Source: Reyranella sp. (lineage in GTDB: Bacteria > Pseudomonadota > Alphaproteobacteria > Reyranellales > Reyranellaceae). Taken from it: DNA of 9,019 nt. A program made the position numbers and the translations under genes. The first letter of the stretch is position 1. Every line of letters begins with the position of its first letter. Below, one piece after another: positions 1-6,573 of this stretch. Under the pieces are notes generated by a model. It was not told the DNA's origin. It worked only from the letters and a program-made list of their open reading frames with translations, and did no database searches. The stretch covers positions 1-9,019 of the forward strand of contig JADHLS010000159.1 of the NCBI GenBank assembly GCA_016780605.1. The letters run 5' to 3'.

Positions 1-859
1 CGAGCGTCCCGCCCGAGGCGGAGGTGATCGCTTCGGGATGACGGCGCAGCCAAGCCACGAGAGCGCGGGCCTTGTCGTCGCCTACGCCCTGGGCGAGCTC
101 GGCCTGCGTGATCTGTGTGAGGGCCTGCAGGTTGGGGGTCCTGTCGCGCAAGGCCGGATCGTTCTGCAACAACTCCTTGCCACGTTCGGCGTCGGCGGCC
201 GAGGAAGCGAGCGTGCCGATATAGAACGCGACCGCCCAGCGATCGTCCGACGGAAGGTGCGCGAAGCTCGCCATCGCCGTGCCGTCGAGGCCCTGGCCGA
301 TGACCTGATAGAGCCCGAAGACGCTGCGAGCCTTCGCCCGCGATTCATCTATGAAGGCGACAGGTGGTGGCTTCAGCTCCTTGGCAGCCGGTCCGTCGCC
401 AGCGCCCGCTGGGCCATGGCAGGAAGCGCATTGCTCCGCGTAGAGGGAGGCACCGCGCGCGAGGTCCGGAGCCTTCGCTGGCGCGAGCGGCACCGGATAG
501 GCGGCAAGCAGGTCGTCCTTCAAGCTCTTCGCGAGAACCGCGACCTCTGACGGCGGCGCCTTGCGCGCGATGGCGCCTTGGAGCGCCTCGCCGCGGCTGA
601 CGAGCGATGGCTGAGCGGGCTTGGTCGGCAGAGCCGCCAGCCGGTCGCGGACCTGCTGAGCGAACTCGATCATCTCCTCGTACTCGGACTGGCTGACGAC
701 GTGCCCATCGTTAGCTATGGCCCCGCCGTAATCGACCCCGAGATAGTCGAGCAACCGCCAAGCAACGGCGGCAGACTGGTTGTCGGTCTGGGCCCACGCG
801 GACGCGGCTAGGCCGCCTATCAAGAAGACCGCAATGGTCCATCGTAAGAAAAGGCCCAT
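1..859 (-). CDS. Cytochrome c/FTR1-family iron permease, N-terminal exported cytochrome part (cut by left edge)
   Basis: The frame reads from ATG at 859 down to position 1 without a stop, giving 286 codons of a longer protein. Residues 1-23 form a signal peptide (R6, a hydrophobic core, and an AWA|Q cleavage site). Residues 24-130 are a helical segment that opens with AWRLLDYLGVDYGGA, which I recognise from cytochrome c/FTR1 fusion permeases of about 640 residues. A class I cytochrome c domain follows, with haem motif C144-ASC-H148 and a probable axial Met196 in GTAMASF. The missing C-terminal half should be the multi-helix FTR1 channel with its REXXE iron motifs. Such proteins sit in the inner membrane and are thought to couple ferrous iron oxidation at a periplasmic haem to ferric iron uptake. 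The upstream GGAA, 8 bases from the ATG, is a modest ribosome site. The gene diverges from the DUF547 operon and has a palindrome over its likely promoter. The haem domain is certain; the FTR1 half is inferred because it is outside the window. Confidence 0.85.
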   Translation of the reverse strand, partial: MGLFLRWTIAVFLIGGLAASAWAQTDNQSAAVAWRLLDYLGVDYGGAIANDGHVVSQSEYEEMIEFAQQVRDRLAALPTKPAQPSLVSRGEALQGAIARKAPPSEVAVLAKSLKDDLLAAYPVPLAPAKAPDLARGASLYAEQCASCHGPAGAGDGPAAKELKPPPVAFIDESRAKARSVFGLYQVIGQGLDGTAMASFAHLPSDDRWAVAFYIGTLASSAADAERGKELLQNDPALRDRTPNLQALTQITQAELAQGVGDDKARALVAWLRRHPEAITSASGGTL

Positions 860-886
860 AAGAAAGGTTCCGCTTCGGCGCCCAAG

Positions 887-915
887 TTGCGAATGATTAT
901 ACATACTATTCGCAA
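887..915 (-). promoter_or_regulatory. Candidate Fur-type operator over the iron permease promoter
   Basis: A perfect inverted repeat TTGCGAAT-N13-ATTCGCAA lies 28 bases upstream of the permease start codon. The plus strand contains GCGAATGATTAT, which resembles half of the Fur box known in many proteobacteria. On the minus strand the 13-base spacer and its edge contain an exact TATAAT (901 down to 896), which would place transcription start about 30 bases before the ATG. An operator covering the -10 box of an iron uptake gene fits repression by iron. The -35 region is weak. Fur, Mur or another iron regulator could bind; the assignment is inferred from pattern and context. Confidence 0.5.
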
Positions 916-968
916 TTGGCACCGAAGACGAAGGAAATCCGGGACGACGCCCAGTCGCACCCAAGCGT

Positions 969-1022
969 GCCCTGCTCCTCGCGGCCGCCGTCACGCGTCG
1001 GTGATTCGACGTGAAGCAGGGC
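969..1022. repeat. Inverted repeat in the leader of the DUF547 operon
   Basis: GCCCTGCT at 969-976 is exactly matched by its complement AGCAGGGC at 1015-1022, with 38 bases between. This could form a stem in the 5' leader of the DUF547 operon or be a regulator site. The rest of 916-1107 contains no recognisable gene and no convincing sigma-70 promoter. An 8-base pair in GC-rich DNA may be chance. Confidence 0.25.
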
Positions 1023-1107
1023 TGGCCCACATTCGGAATGGCCGCCTAGTCGAATGCAAAGTTCAGATCCGCTTCAAGGAGACACGGAGGGCTCGGACGT
1101 CTGGCCC

Positions 1108-1962
1108 ATGATCCAAAAGAACAAGAGCAATACGCTTAGACGCGGATTTGCCGCGCTGCTCCTTGGCTTGCCACTTGCGGGCTTCGGCGGCATTGAACGC
1201 TGGCTTGCCCCGGGCATGAGGCTTTGGCCGGTATGGCAGGCGCACGACGAAGCGGCGTCAGCGCGAATCGATCATGCGCCCTGGACTGCGTTTCTCGCGC
1301 GATATCTCGTTGTCGGCGAGATCAACCTGATCCGCTACAGCGACGTGTCGCCTGCCGACCGACAGGCTTTGAAAGCATACATTCGCAAACTCGCAGCTGT
1401 GCCGATCAGAACGGCAAGGCGGGCCGAGCAGCTCGCTTACTGGGTCAACCTCTACAATTCGCTCACCGTCGACTTGGTGCTCGATCACTATCCGGTTGCC
1501 AGCATCCGAGACATCTCGATATCGCCCGGCCTCCTTTCCTTCGGGCCATGGGACAAGGCGCTGATCACGATCGACGGGAAGCCCGTGACCCTGAATGACA
1601 TTGAACACCGTATTCTGCGGCCGATCTGGCAGGACGCGCGATTGCACTACGTCCTCAACTGCGCCTCGCTTGGTTGCCCGAGCCTGCCGCCGGTCGCGCT
1701 TACCGCCGAAAGCGCCAATGACCTCATGGAAGCTGGCGCTATCGCCTTCGTCAATGGGCATGGCATCAGGCTGGAGAATCGGAAGCTGGCTGTTTCCAGT
1801 CTCTACGCATGGTTCACCGAGGATTTCGGCGGCGACGAAGCCGGCGTGGTCGCTCACCTTCGTCGGTACGCTCGTCCCCCTCTCCTCGCCGTGCTGGCCG
1901 GTCGGACCAAGATCGACGACGATTTCTACGACTGGCGGCTGAACGATGCCCGACGTTCCTGA
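1108..1962 (+). CDS. Exported DUF547 domain protein
   Basis: This encodes 284 residues from ATG 1108. The basic N-terminus followed by a hydrophobic stretch (residues 10-28, with R11-R12 in front) looks like a signal peptide or signal anchor, so the protein probably acts in the periplasm. The body matches DUF547: a YWVNLYN block at 111-117, a WDK block at 148-150, and the conserved HYVLNCASLGCP block at 179-191 with two cysteines, ending in a YDWRLND block near the C-terminus. The biochemical role of DUF547 is not established to my knowledge. An in-frame ATG at 1054 would add 18 residues of unlike composition before the signal peptide, so I prefer 1108. Ribosome sites AAGGAG (1076-1081) and GGAGGG (1086-1091) both lie rather far upstream, leaving the start uncertain. 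The gene overlaps the next one by 17 bases and leads operon A. DUF547 proteins are often found beside radical SAM and glycosyltransferase genes like those in this window. Confidence 0.85.
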   Translation: MIQKNKSNTLRRGFAALLLGLPLAGFGGIERWLAPGMRLWPVWQAHDEAASARIDHAPWTAFLARYLVVGEINLIRYSDVSPADRQALKAYIRKLAAVPIRTARRAEQLAYWVNLYNSLTVDLVLDHYPVASIRDISISPGLLSFGPWDKALITIDGKPVTLNDIEHRILRPIWQDARLHYVLNCASLGCPSLPPVALTAESANDLMEAGAIAFVNGHGIRLENRKLAVSSLYAWFTEDFGGDEAGVVAHLRRYARPPLLAVLAGRTKIDDDFYDWRLNDARRS

Positions 1963-3370
1963 CATGCCCGATCCATTTCTCTCGCCAGAAGGGGCTCGTG
2001 CTTGGCAAGCGGAGCCCTGGGCCGACCGGTCAGGCGACGCCCTGGCTCGAGCCAGGCGTCAAATGGTCGACACAGAACAATGGGACGGCGGCCAGTGCAT
2101 GGGACGGCGTTGGCCAATCGGCTGCGTGGCGCTCGAAGTCACGCAACGATGCAACCTGGATTGCACGTTCTGCTATCTCTCCGAAGCTGCGGAAGCCGTC
2201 AAGGATGTTCCGCTCGAAGAGCTGTTCCGGCGTATTGACGCAATATTCGACATGTATGGACCGAATACGGACGTGCAGGTGACCGGCGGTGACCCGACAT
2301 TACGTTCGCCAGACGACCTCGTCGCCGTTGTGCGACGCATCCGTGAGAGAGGGATGCGCGCTTCGTTGTTCACCAACGGCATACGGGCAACTCGATCGTT
2401 GCTCGCGGCCCTTGCCAGGGCTGGGCTGGTGGACGTCGCGTTTCATGTCGACATGACGCAAGAGCGCAAAGGATCCTCGTCGGAGGTGGAGTTGAACAAG
2501 GTCAGGAGCGAATACATTGAGCGGGCGCGTGGGCTCGGCCTTTCCGTCATATTCAACACAACAGTCTTCCCCAGAAACGCGCAAGAGATGCCGATGCTGG
2601 CCGCATTCTTCGTGGCCAACAGCGACGTCGTCTCTCTGGCCTCGTTCCAGATCGGCGCTGATGCAGGTCGAGGACGTGGTGTTGGAGACTCGGCCACCAT
2701 CACCCCCGACAGCGTAGCCGACGCCATTCGCGCCGGCACGACCAACGCACTCTCCTTTGATTTCCCACGTGCTGGCCATCGCGCATGCAATCGCTACGCC
2801 ATGGCGTTGGTCTGCAACGGCCATGCCTACAATGCCTACGACGAACCGCAGGCCATGGAGCGTCTCCTGGCGGCGACTGCGCACGTGTCGACCGACCGGC
2901 AGAACTGGTTTCTCACGGTCGTAGCATTGACCATTGCCCTCCTTCGGACACCACGGCTTCTGGCCACGGCCCTTCGTCTTGCTTTGGGCAAAGCGCGGCA
3001 AATGCACCGCGATCTCATCGTGGGGCGCGGGAGGATCTCGAAGGTATCCTTCTTCATTCACAATTTCATGGACGGCTGCAAGCTCGAGCGCGAGCGACTT
3101 GCAGCCTGCGCCTTCGTGGTCGCGACGGCGGACGGGCCGGTTTCGATGTGCTTACATAATGCCCGCCGCGATGATTTCTTGCTACGACCGGTCGCGATAG
3201 AAAAGGGCGCGCAGCCGACGTTCTGGAATCCGATTACCGGCCGAATTCAACGCGATCGACACCCCAGCCCTGTCCCCATTCTGCCCCCCAAGCTGCGCAA
3301 AGGGCGCGGCACGGAGCGCAAGAGCGCTGCACGGCAGACAGGGCTGACTCGCCAGTCGTCTGGTTTGTGA
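1946..3370 (+). CDS. Radical SAM enzyme with C-terminal cysteine region (COG1964-like)
   Basis: This encodes 474 residues. The radical SAM signature C69-x3-C73-x2-C76 (QRCNLDCTFCYLS) binds the [4Fe-4S] cluster that cleaves S-adenosylmethionine, and GGDP at 114-117 replaces the usual GGEP motif. The barrel extends to about residue 270. Further cysteines follow at 281, 290, 378, 388 and 402 and could hold an auxiliary cluster. The block around 372-404 (FMDGCKLERERLAAC, then DGPVSMCLHN) resembles the C-terminal part of the MoaA-like COG1964 family, which includes MJ0619; this comparison is from memory and moderate. Residues 321-347 are unusually hydrophobic for a soluble enzyme. The last 35 residues are rich in Pro, Lys and Arg and look disordered. 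ATG 1964 is a possible alternative start six codons downstream. The gene overlaps the DUF547 gene by 17 bases and is one base from the VTT gene, so the three are probably co-transcribed. Substrate unknown. Confidence 0.88.
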   Translation: MPDVPDMPDPFLSPEGARAWQAEPWADRSGDALARARRQMVDTEQWDGGQCMGRRWPIGCVALEVTQRCNLDCTFCYLSEAAEAVKDVPLEELFRRIDAIFDMYGPNTDVQVTGGDPTLRSPDDLVAVVRRIRERGMRASLFTNGIRATRSLLAALARAGLVDVAFHVDMTQERKGSSSEVELNKVRSEYIERARGLGLSVIFNTTVFPRNAQEMPMLAAFFVANSDVVSLASFQIGADAGRGRGVGDSATITPDSVADAIRAGTTNALSFDFPRAGHRACNRYAMALVCNGHAYNAYDEPQAMERLLAATAHVSTDRQNWFLTVVALTIALLRTPRLLATALRLALGKARQMHRDLIVGRGRISKVSFFIHNFMDGCKLERERLAACAFVVATADGPVSMCLHNARRDDFLLRPVAIEKGAQPTFWNPITGRIQRDRHPSPVPILPPKLRKGRGTERKSAARQTGLTRQSSGL

Positions 3371-3371
3371 C

Positions 3372-4097
3372 ATGACGAGACCAACTGAGGCCGCCGCCTC
3401 GACGGCACGGGAGGATGGAGATCAAACTCAGCGGGACCGTTCGCGACGGATGAGAGACGTGGCCGTAGGTTTCGCGCTTCTGGTGGCCACTGTTGCGCTC
3501 GTAGCCTGGTTGGAAGTCGATCTCGGAACGGCAGGCGCCAGCATCCACGACGCTACCCTCCGCGCGGCGGACTACATGCGCGCCTGGGGCATGATGGCCG
3601 TTGTGGTCTCAATCGCATTGATGATCATCCATGGCGTTGCGCCGTTTCCGGCGGAAGTCGTGGTCATGGCCAACTGCATGGTGTTCGGCCCCTACTGGGG
3701 ATTTGCCGTGAGCTGGGTCGGGGCAATGTTGGCGGCCATCGTTGCCTTTGGCCTGAGCCGACGCCTTGGTCGGCCGTTCCTGCGACGGCTCGTTCCTGCA
3801 AGAAACTACGCAAAGGTCAACCAATGGGCGGGCCGGCAAGGAACGCCAACGCTCATCCTGTGCAGATTGATTCCGCTCGTGTCCTTCAATGCGGTCAACT
3901 ATGGCGCGGGGCTGATGAGCATATCCTGGTGGACATTCATTTGGACGACCGCGATTGGCATTGTGCCGGGAGCCGCCGCCACCATCCTGGTGACGGAGAG
4001 CGTGCTCGACGGGAACGTGGCGATCGCCCTGCTGACGGTCGGTGCCGTCGTCCTTATGGTCGTCTTCTGGATGTGGAGAACGGCCCGTAGGCCGTGA
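3372..4097 (+). CDS. VTT/TVP38-TMEM64 (DedA-like) membrane protein 1
   Basis: This encodes 241 residues. A polar, charged N-terminus (1-28) precedes a transmembrane helix at about 31-48. Further hydrophobic segments are at about 72-90, 96-128, 158-180, 185-208 and 215-234. The VTT hallmarks are present: a Pro-containing re-entrant region (HGVAPFPAEVVVMAN, 87-101), Gly-rich helices, an amphipathic SRRLGRPFLRRL stretch at 129-140, and the block RLIPLVSFNAVNYGAG at 165-180 followed by GIVPGA. The VTT/DedA superfamily includes eukaryotic scramblases (VMP1, TMEM41B) and bacterial undecaprenyl-phosphate or phospholipid translocases, so moving a lipid or lipid-linked intermediate is plausible. The specific substrate is unknown. 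It starts one base after the radical SAM stop codon, without a clear ribosome site, which suggests translational coupling. It is the last gene of operon A. Confidence 0.87.
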   Translation: MTRPTEAAASTAREDGDQTQRDRSRRMRDVAVGFALLVATVALVAWLEVDLGTAGASIHDATLRAADYMRAWGMMAVVVSIALMIIHGVAPFPAEVVVMANCMVFGPYWGFAVSWVGAMLAAIVAFGLSRRLGRPFLRRLVPARNYAKVNQWAGRQGTPTLILCRLIPLVSFNAVNYGAGLMSISWWTFIWTTAIGIVPGAAATILVTESVLDGNVAIALLTVGAVVLMVVFWMWRTARRP

Positions 4098-4260
4098 ACA
4101 CTTGGCCCGAATTGGGCACGGAGGTCAGATGCACCCGCGCCCGGATGGCGCGCGACAGGGCGTCCATGATCATGTTCACCACGGTCGTCAAGCGGATCAG
4201 GAACAACGCACGGTCGAAGCGGACGTCGGCGAACGCGCTGTCGATGTAGAAGCCAAGCCT
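4054..4260 (-). pseudogene. Remnant of an ABC transporter permease C-terminus (PhnE-like)
   Basis: Read from 4260 down, this minus-strand frame encodes RLGFYIDSAFADVRFDRALF, then a hydrophobic stretch and DALSRAIRAR. That order (Gly-rich turn, Asp/Arg, last membrane helix, SR-x-IR-x-R tail) resembles the C-terminal end of phosphonate-type ABC permeases such as PhnE. Nearly every third codon position from 4254 to about 4095 is G or C, as in real genes of this genome, which argues for former coding use. There is no start codon, and in-frame stops TGA TGA lie upstream at 4356-4351. Upstream codons (4320-4261) have relaxed third positions although weak similarity may continue (a VGSVD-RLGF stretch in place of VGAGG-LGF). 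The frame ends at TAA (4056-4054) inside the antiparallel end of VTT1. It is a likely deletion remnant. The family assignment is from memory; a related NitT/TauT-type permease is the alternative. Confidence 0.4.
4080..4095 (+). terminator. Short hairpin at the end of operon A
   Basis: ACGGCC-CGTA-GGCCGT forms a perfect 6-bp GC-rich stem with a 4-base loop, ending in the first base of the VTT1 stop codon TGA (4095-4097). No T-tract follows, so it is not a standard intrinsic terminator. It may stabilise the transcript end or be chance. Confidence 0.2.
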
Positions 4261-4680
4261 GTCGACGCTTCCAACCTGGATAGCGCCAGCATTGCGGTGA
4301 AACGAGCACGAATCAACTGCGGAGGTGAACCCCGACGGCGATCGAATACATCATCAGGCGTCAACCAGGCCATCACAAACTTGGAAGACATTTCCGCGCA
4401 ACCATGCCGACAGATCGCCGCGATGGTCTCGTCGTTCCGACCACCGCCTTGTCAGGCGGTATTACTCACCCTAGAGCTCGAGTGTGGTTCGCTCTTCCTC
4501 CTGGGATGCTTGGCTCATTTCGTACATTCGACGCCCGCTCAGGAAACATCACAGAACTGCTCCTAGTCTGAGTCTAGCGCGACTGACGGTCACTTGCCGG
4601 GTCAATGAGCCGAACAGTGAAACCTTTTGATCCCGTTCGACGAATAACCCACTGACAGAGGCGCTTGGAGTGTCGACGAC
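4098..4680. other. Intergenic region between operons A and B
   Basis: This 583-base gap holds the permease remnant at its left end and no intact gene that I can support. Open frames crossing it on either strand lack the third-position GC bias of the neighbouring genes and match nothing I recognise. At 4443-4460 a 7-bp stem with a 4-base loop (ACCGCCT-TGTC-AGGCGGT) could form, without a T-tract. At 4566-4576 AGTCT is repeated one base apart. Base composition around 4500-4660 is less GC-rich than the genes, as expected for a promoter region, but I see no clear -35/-10 pair. The promoter of operon B should lie here. Confidence 0.6.
4443..4460. repeat. Small inverted repeat in the intergenic gap
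   Basis: ACCGCCT and AGGCGGT form a perfect 7-bp stem around a TGTC loop. Neither strand has a T-run after it, so it is not a convincing terminator. It could be a regulator site or a chance GC-rich palindrome. Confidence 0.25.
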
Positions 4681-6573
4681 ATGCACGGAGAAGTCTGGCG
4701 CGACGGAAGGCCGGGAACTGCGACGATGGCTGTCGGCAATGGGCCGGCTGCGATGCTTGCAGCCGCAGGCCCCGTGCTCGTGTTCGGCGGTTGCTACAGC
4801 AATCTCGAAGCTACGCGCGCCCTTCGTGCCGAGGCCGTGCGATTGGGGATCCCACCGGACCATACGATCTGTACTGGCGATGTGGTCGCCTACTGTGCGG
4901 ACGCCCGGGAAACCGTGGCCTTGATCCGCGATTGGGGCATTCATGCGATCATGGGCAACTGCGAGGAAGCCCTTGGGTGGGACAGAGACGATTGCGGCTG
5001 CGGCTTCGCCGATGGGACGGCGTGCGACCAACTGTCCGCCGCATGGTACGCCCATGCCGATGCGGAAATATCCGACGAACAGCGGGAATGGATGCGATCA
5101 CTTCCTCGGCGGATCGACCTGCTGCTGGGCGGTCGTCGCCTGGCCGTCGTGCACGGATCGGTGGATAGCATCAACCGCTTCATCTTCGGTTCCACGCCTT
5201 GGTCGGACAAAGAACGGCAAATCGCTCTCGCCGGCTGCGACGGCGTCCTCGGCGGTCACTGCGGCGTGCCCTTCACGCAGGTCGTCGCCGGCAGACTGTG
5301 GCACAATGCAGGTGCGATCGGCATGCCCGCCAACGATGGCACGCAACGCGGATGGTACAGCCTGCTCGTCCCGACCGACGATGGCATCGAAGTCCACGCC
5401 GAGGCCCTCGAGTACGATGCCGAGTTGGCCGCGAGGAAGGTTCGTGCACGCGGCCTGCCCGCGGGATATGCAGCGGCACTGGAGACCGGGTTGTGGCCGA
5501 GTTGCGACGTGCTGCCGACCGCGGAACTGCGGCTCAGGGGCCAGGCGATCCCCGCGGGCACCCTGCTTTGGAACAACGCATCGGCTTCGTGGCCGGCAAC
5601 GGTTGCCGACGACCATCAACCGCGCACGAAGTTCAGTGATCCCGAAGTCACCGCCAGCGGCGAGCGACGCGCGACAGTCGCGCTCGAGAGACTCGAGACC
5701 GTATGGTTCAACACCGGCACCCTGTGCAATCTCGCTTGCGAGAATTGCTATATCGAGTCGAGTCCGAAGAACGATCGGCTCGTGTATCTGACCCGGGCTG
5801 AGGTTCGGCGGTTTCTCGAGGAAGCCGCAAGCCGCAACCCGCGTCCTTCCGAGATCGGCTTTACCGGCGGCGAACCGTTCATGAACCCCGACATCCTCGG
5901 CATGATTGAAGACAGCCTCGTTGCCCGTTTCAGGGTGCTCGTCTTGACGAATGCCATGAGACCGATGCAGCGCCGGCAGGAACGGCTGATCGACCTCAAT
6001 CGCCGCTTCCCCGGCCTGCTGAGGCTTCGAGTCTCGTTGGATCGCCACCAGCGGGCCGGCCACGAGCAACTGCGTGGGCCGCACACCTGGAACAAGACAA
6101 TCGACGGCCTCCTGTGGCTCGCACGGAACGGCTTCGATGTGTCCGTGGCCGGCCGCACGGTATGGCATGAGGATCAGGCCAAGATGCGCGCCGGCTACCG
6201 GGCCTTGTTCGCCAAGCTCGGGTTCGCCATCGACGCCGACGATCCGGCCCGCTTGGTGCTCTTTCCCGAGATGACGGCAAGCGATGACGTTCCCGAAATC
6301 ACTGAGCACTGCTGGGGCATTCTCGGGAAGCGCCCGGACTCGGTCATGTGCGCCCGCTCCCGGATGGTCGTGAAGCGCAAGGGCGCGGATCGGCCGCGCG
6401 TCGTGTCTTGCACGCTGCTGCCCTATGACGACGCCTTCGAACTCGGCACGACTCTCGCCGAATCGACCCGACCCGTGAGACTCAACCATCGCTATTGCGC
6501 CCAGTTTTGCGTGCTCGGTGGCGCCTCTTGCAGCACGCACCATGAGGCCCCGCGTCCATGCCCGACCGAATAG
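4681..6573 (+). CDS. Metallophosphoesterase-like domain fused to a radical SAM enzyme
   Basis: This encodes 630 residues; GGAG ending 10 bases before ATG 4681 supports the start. Residues about 31-285 are a calcineurin-like phosphoesterase domain: GGCYSNLEAT (36-45), TGDVVAYCAD (65-74), GNCE (92-95), VVHGS (156-160), LGGHCGVPF (190-198) and NAGAIGMP (209-216). Several standard metal ligands are changed: the Asp and His of D-x-H are Gly and Tyr, His of GNH(D/E) is Cys94, and the second His of GH-x-H is Gly195. D67, N93, H158 and H193 remain. I recall stand-alone relatives with similar changes, so this looks like a subfamily trait. After a linker (286-335) comes a radical SAM domain with C349-x3-C353-x2-C356, GGEPF at 396-400, and C-terminal cysteines at 544, 557, 577, 606, 610 and 617 that may bind an auxiliary cluster, SPASM-like. 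The gene heads operon B and overlaps the flavoprotein gene by 16 bases. The substrate is unknown. The fusion suggests both domains act on one pathway. Confidence 0.88.
   Translation: MHGEVWRDGRPGTATMAVGNGPAAMLAAAGPVLVFGGCYSNLEATRALRAEAVRLGIPPDHTICTGDVVAYCADARETVALIRDWGIHAIMGNCEEALGWDRDDCGCGFADGTACDQLSAAWYAHADAEISDEQREWMRSLPRRIDLLLGGRRLAVVHGSVDSINRFIFGSTPWSDKERQIALAGCDGVLGGHCGVPFTQVVAGRLWHNAGAIGMPANDGTQRGWYSLLVPTDDGIEVHAEALEYDAELAARKVRARGLPAGYAAALETGLWPSCDVLPTAELRLRGQAIPAGTLLWNNASASWPATVADDHQPRTKFSDPEVTASGERRATVALERLETVWFNTGTLCNLACENCYIESSPKNDRLVYLTRAEVRRFLEEAASRNPRPSEIGFTGGEPFMNPDILGMIEDSLVARFRVLVLTNAMRPMQRRQERLIDLNRRFPGLLRLRVSLDRHQRAGHEQLRGPHTWNKTIDGLLWLARNGFDVSVAGRTVWHEDQAKMRAGYRALFAKLGFAIDADDPARLVLFPEMTASDDVPEITEHCWGILGKRPDSVMCARSRMVVKRKGADRPRVVSCTLLPYDDAFELGTTLAESTRPVRLNHRYCAQFCVLGGASCSTHHEAPRPCPTE

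Noticed and set aside
38..550. Plus-strand open frame of 170 codons
   Set aside because: It is antisense to the cytochrome c/FTR1 gene, whose minus-strand frame has a signal peptide, a haem motif and recognisable family sequence.
917..931. Possible sigma-54 promoter (TGGCAC)
   Set aside because: The -24-like TGGCAC is present but the required GC-containing -12 element (TTGC) is missing at the right spacing.
1258..1965. Minus-strand open frame of 235 codons
   Set aside because: It is antisense to the DUF547 gene and its translation resembles no protein family; long antisense frames are expected in GC-rich DNA.
4042..4566. Plus-strand open frame of 174 codons across the intergenic gap
   Set aside because: It overlaps the end of VTT1, has no family resemblance and lacks the third-position GC bias of the real genes; its first part is antisense to the permease remnant.
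5098..6543. Minus-strand open frame of 481 codons
   Set aside because: It is a shadow of the phosphoesterase/radical SAM fusion, whose plus-strand motifs are unambiguous.
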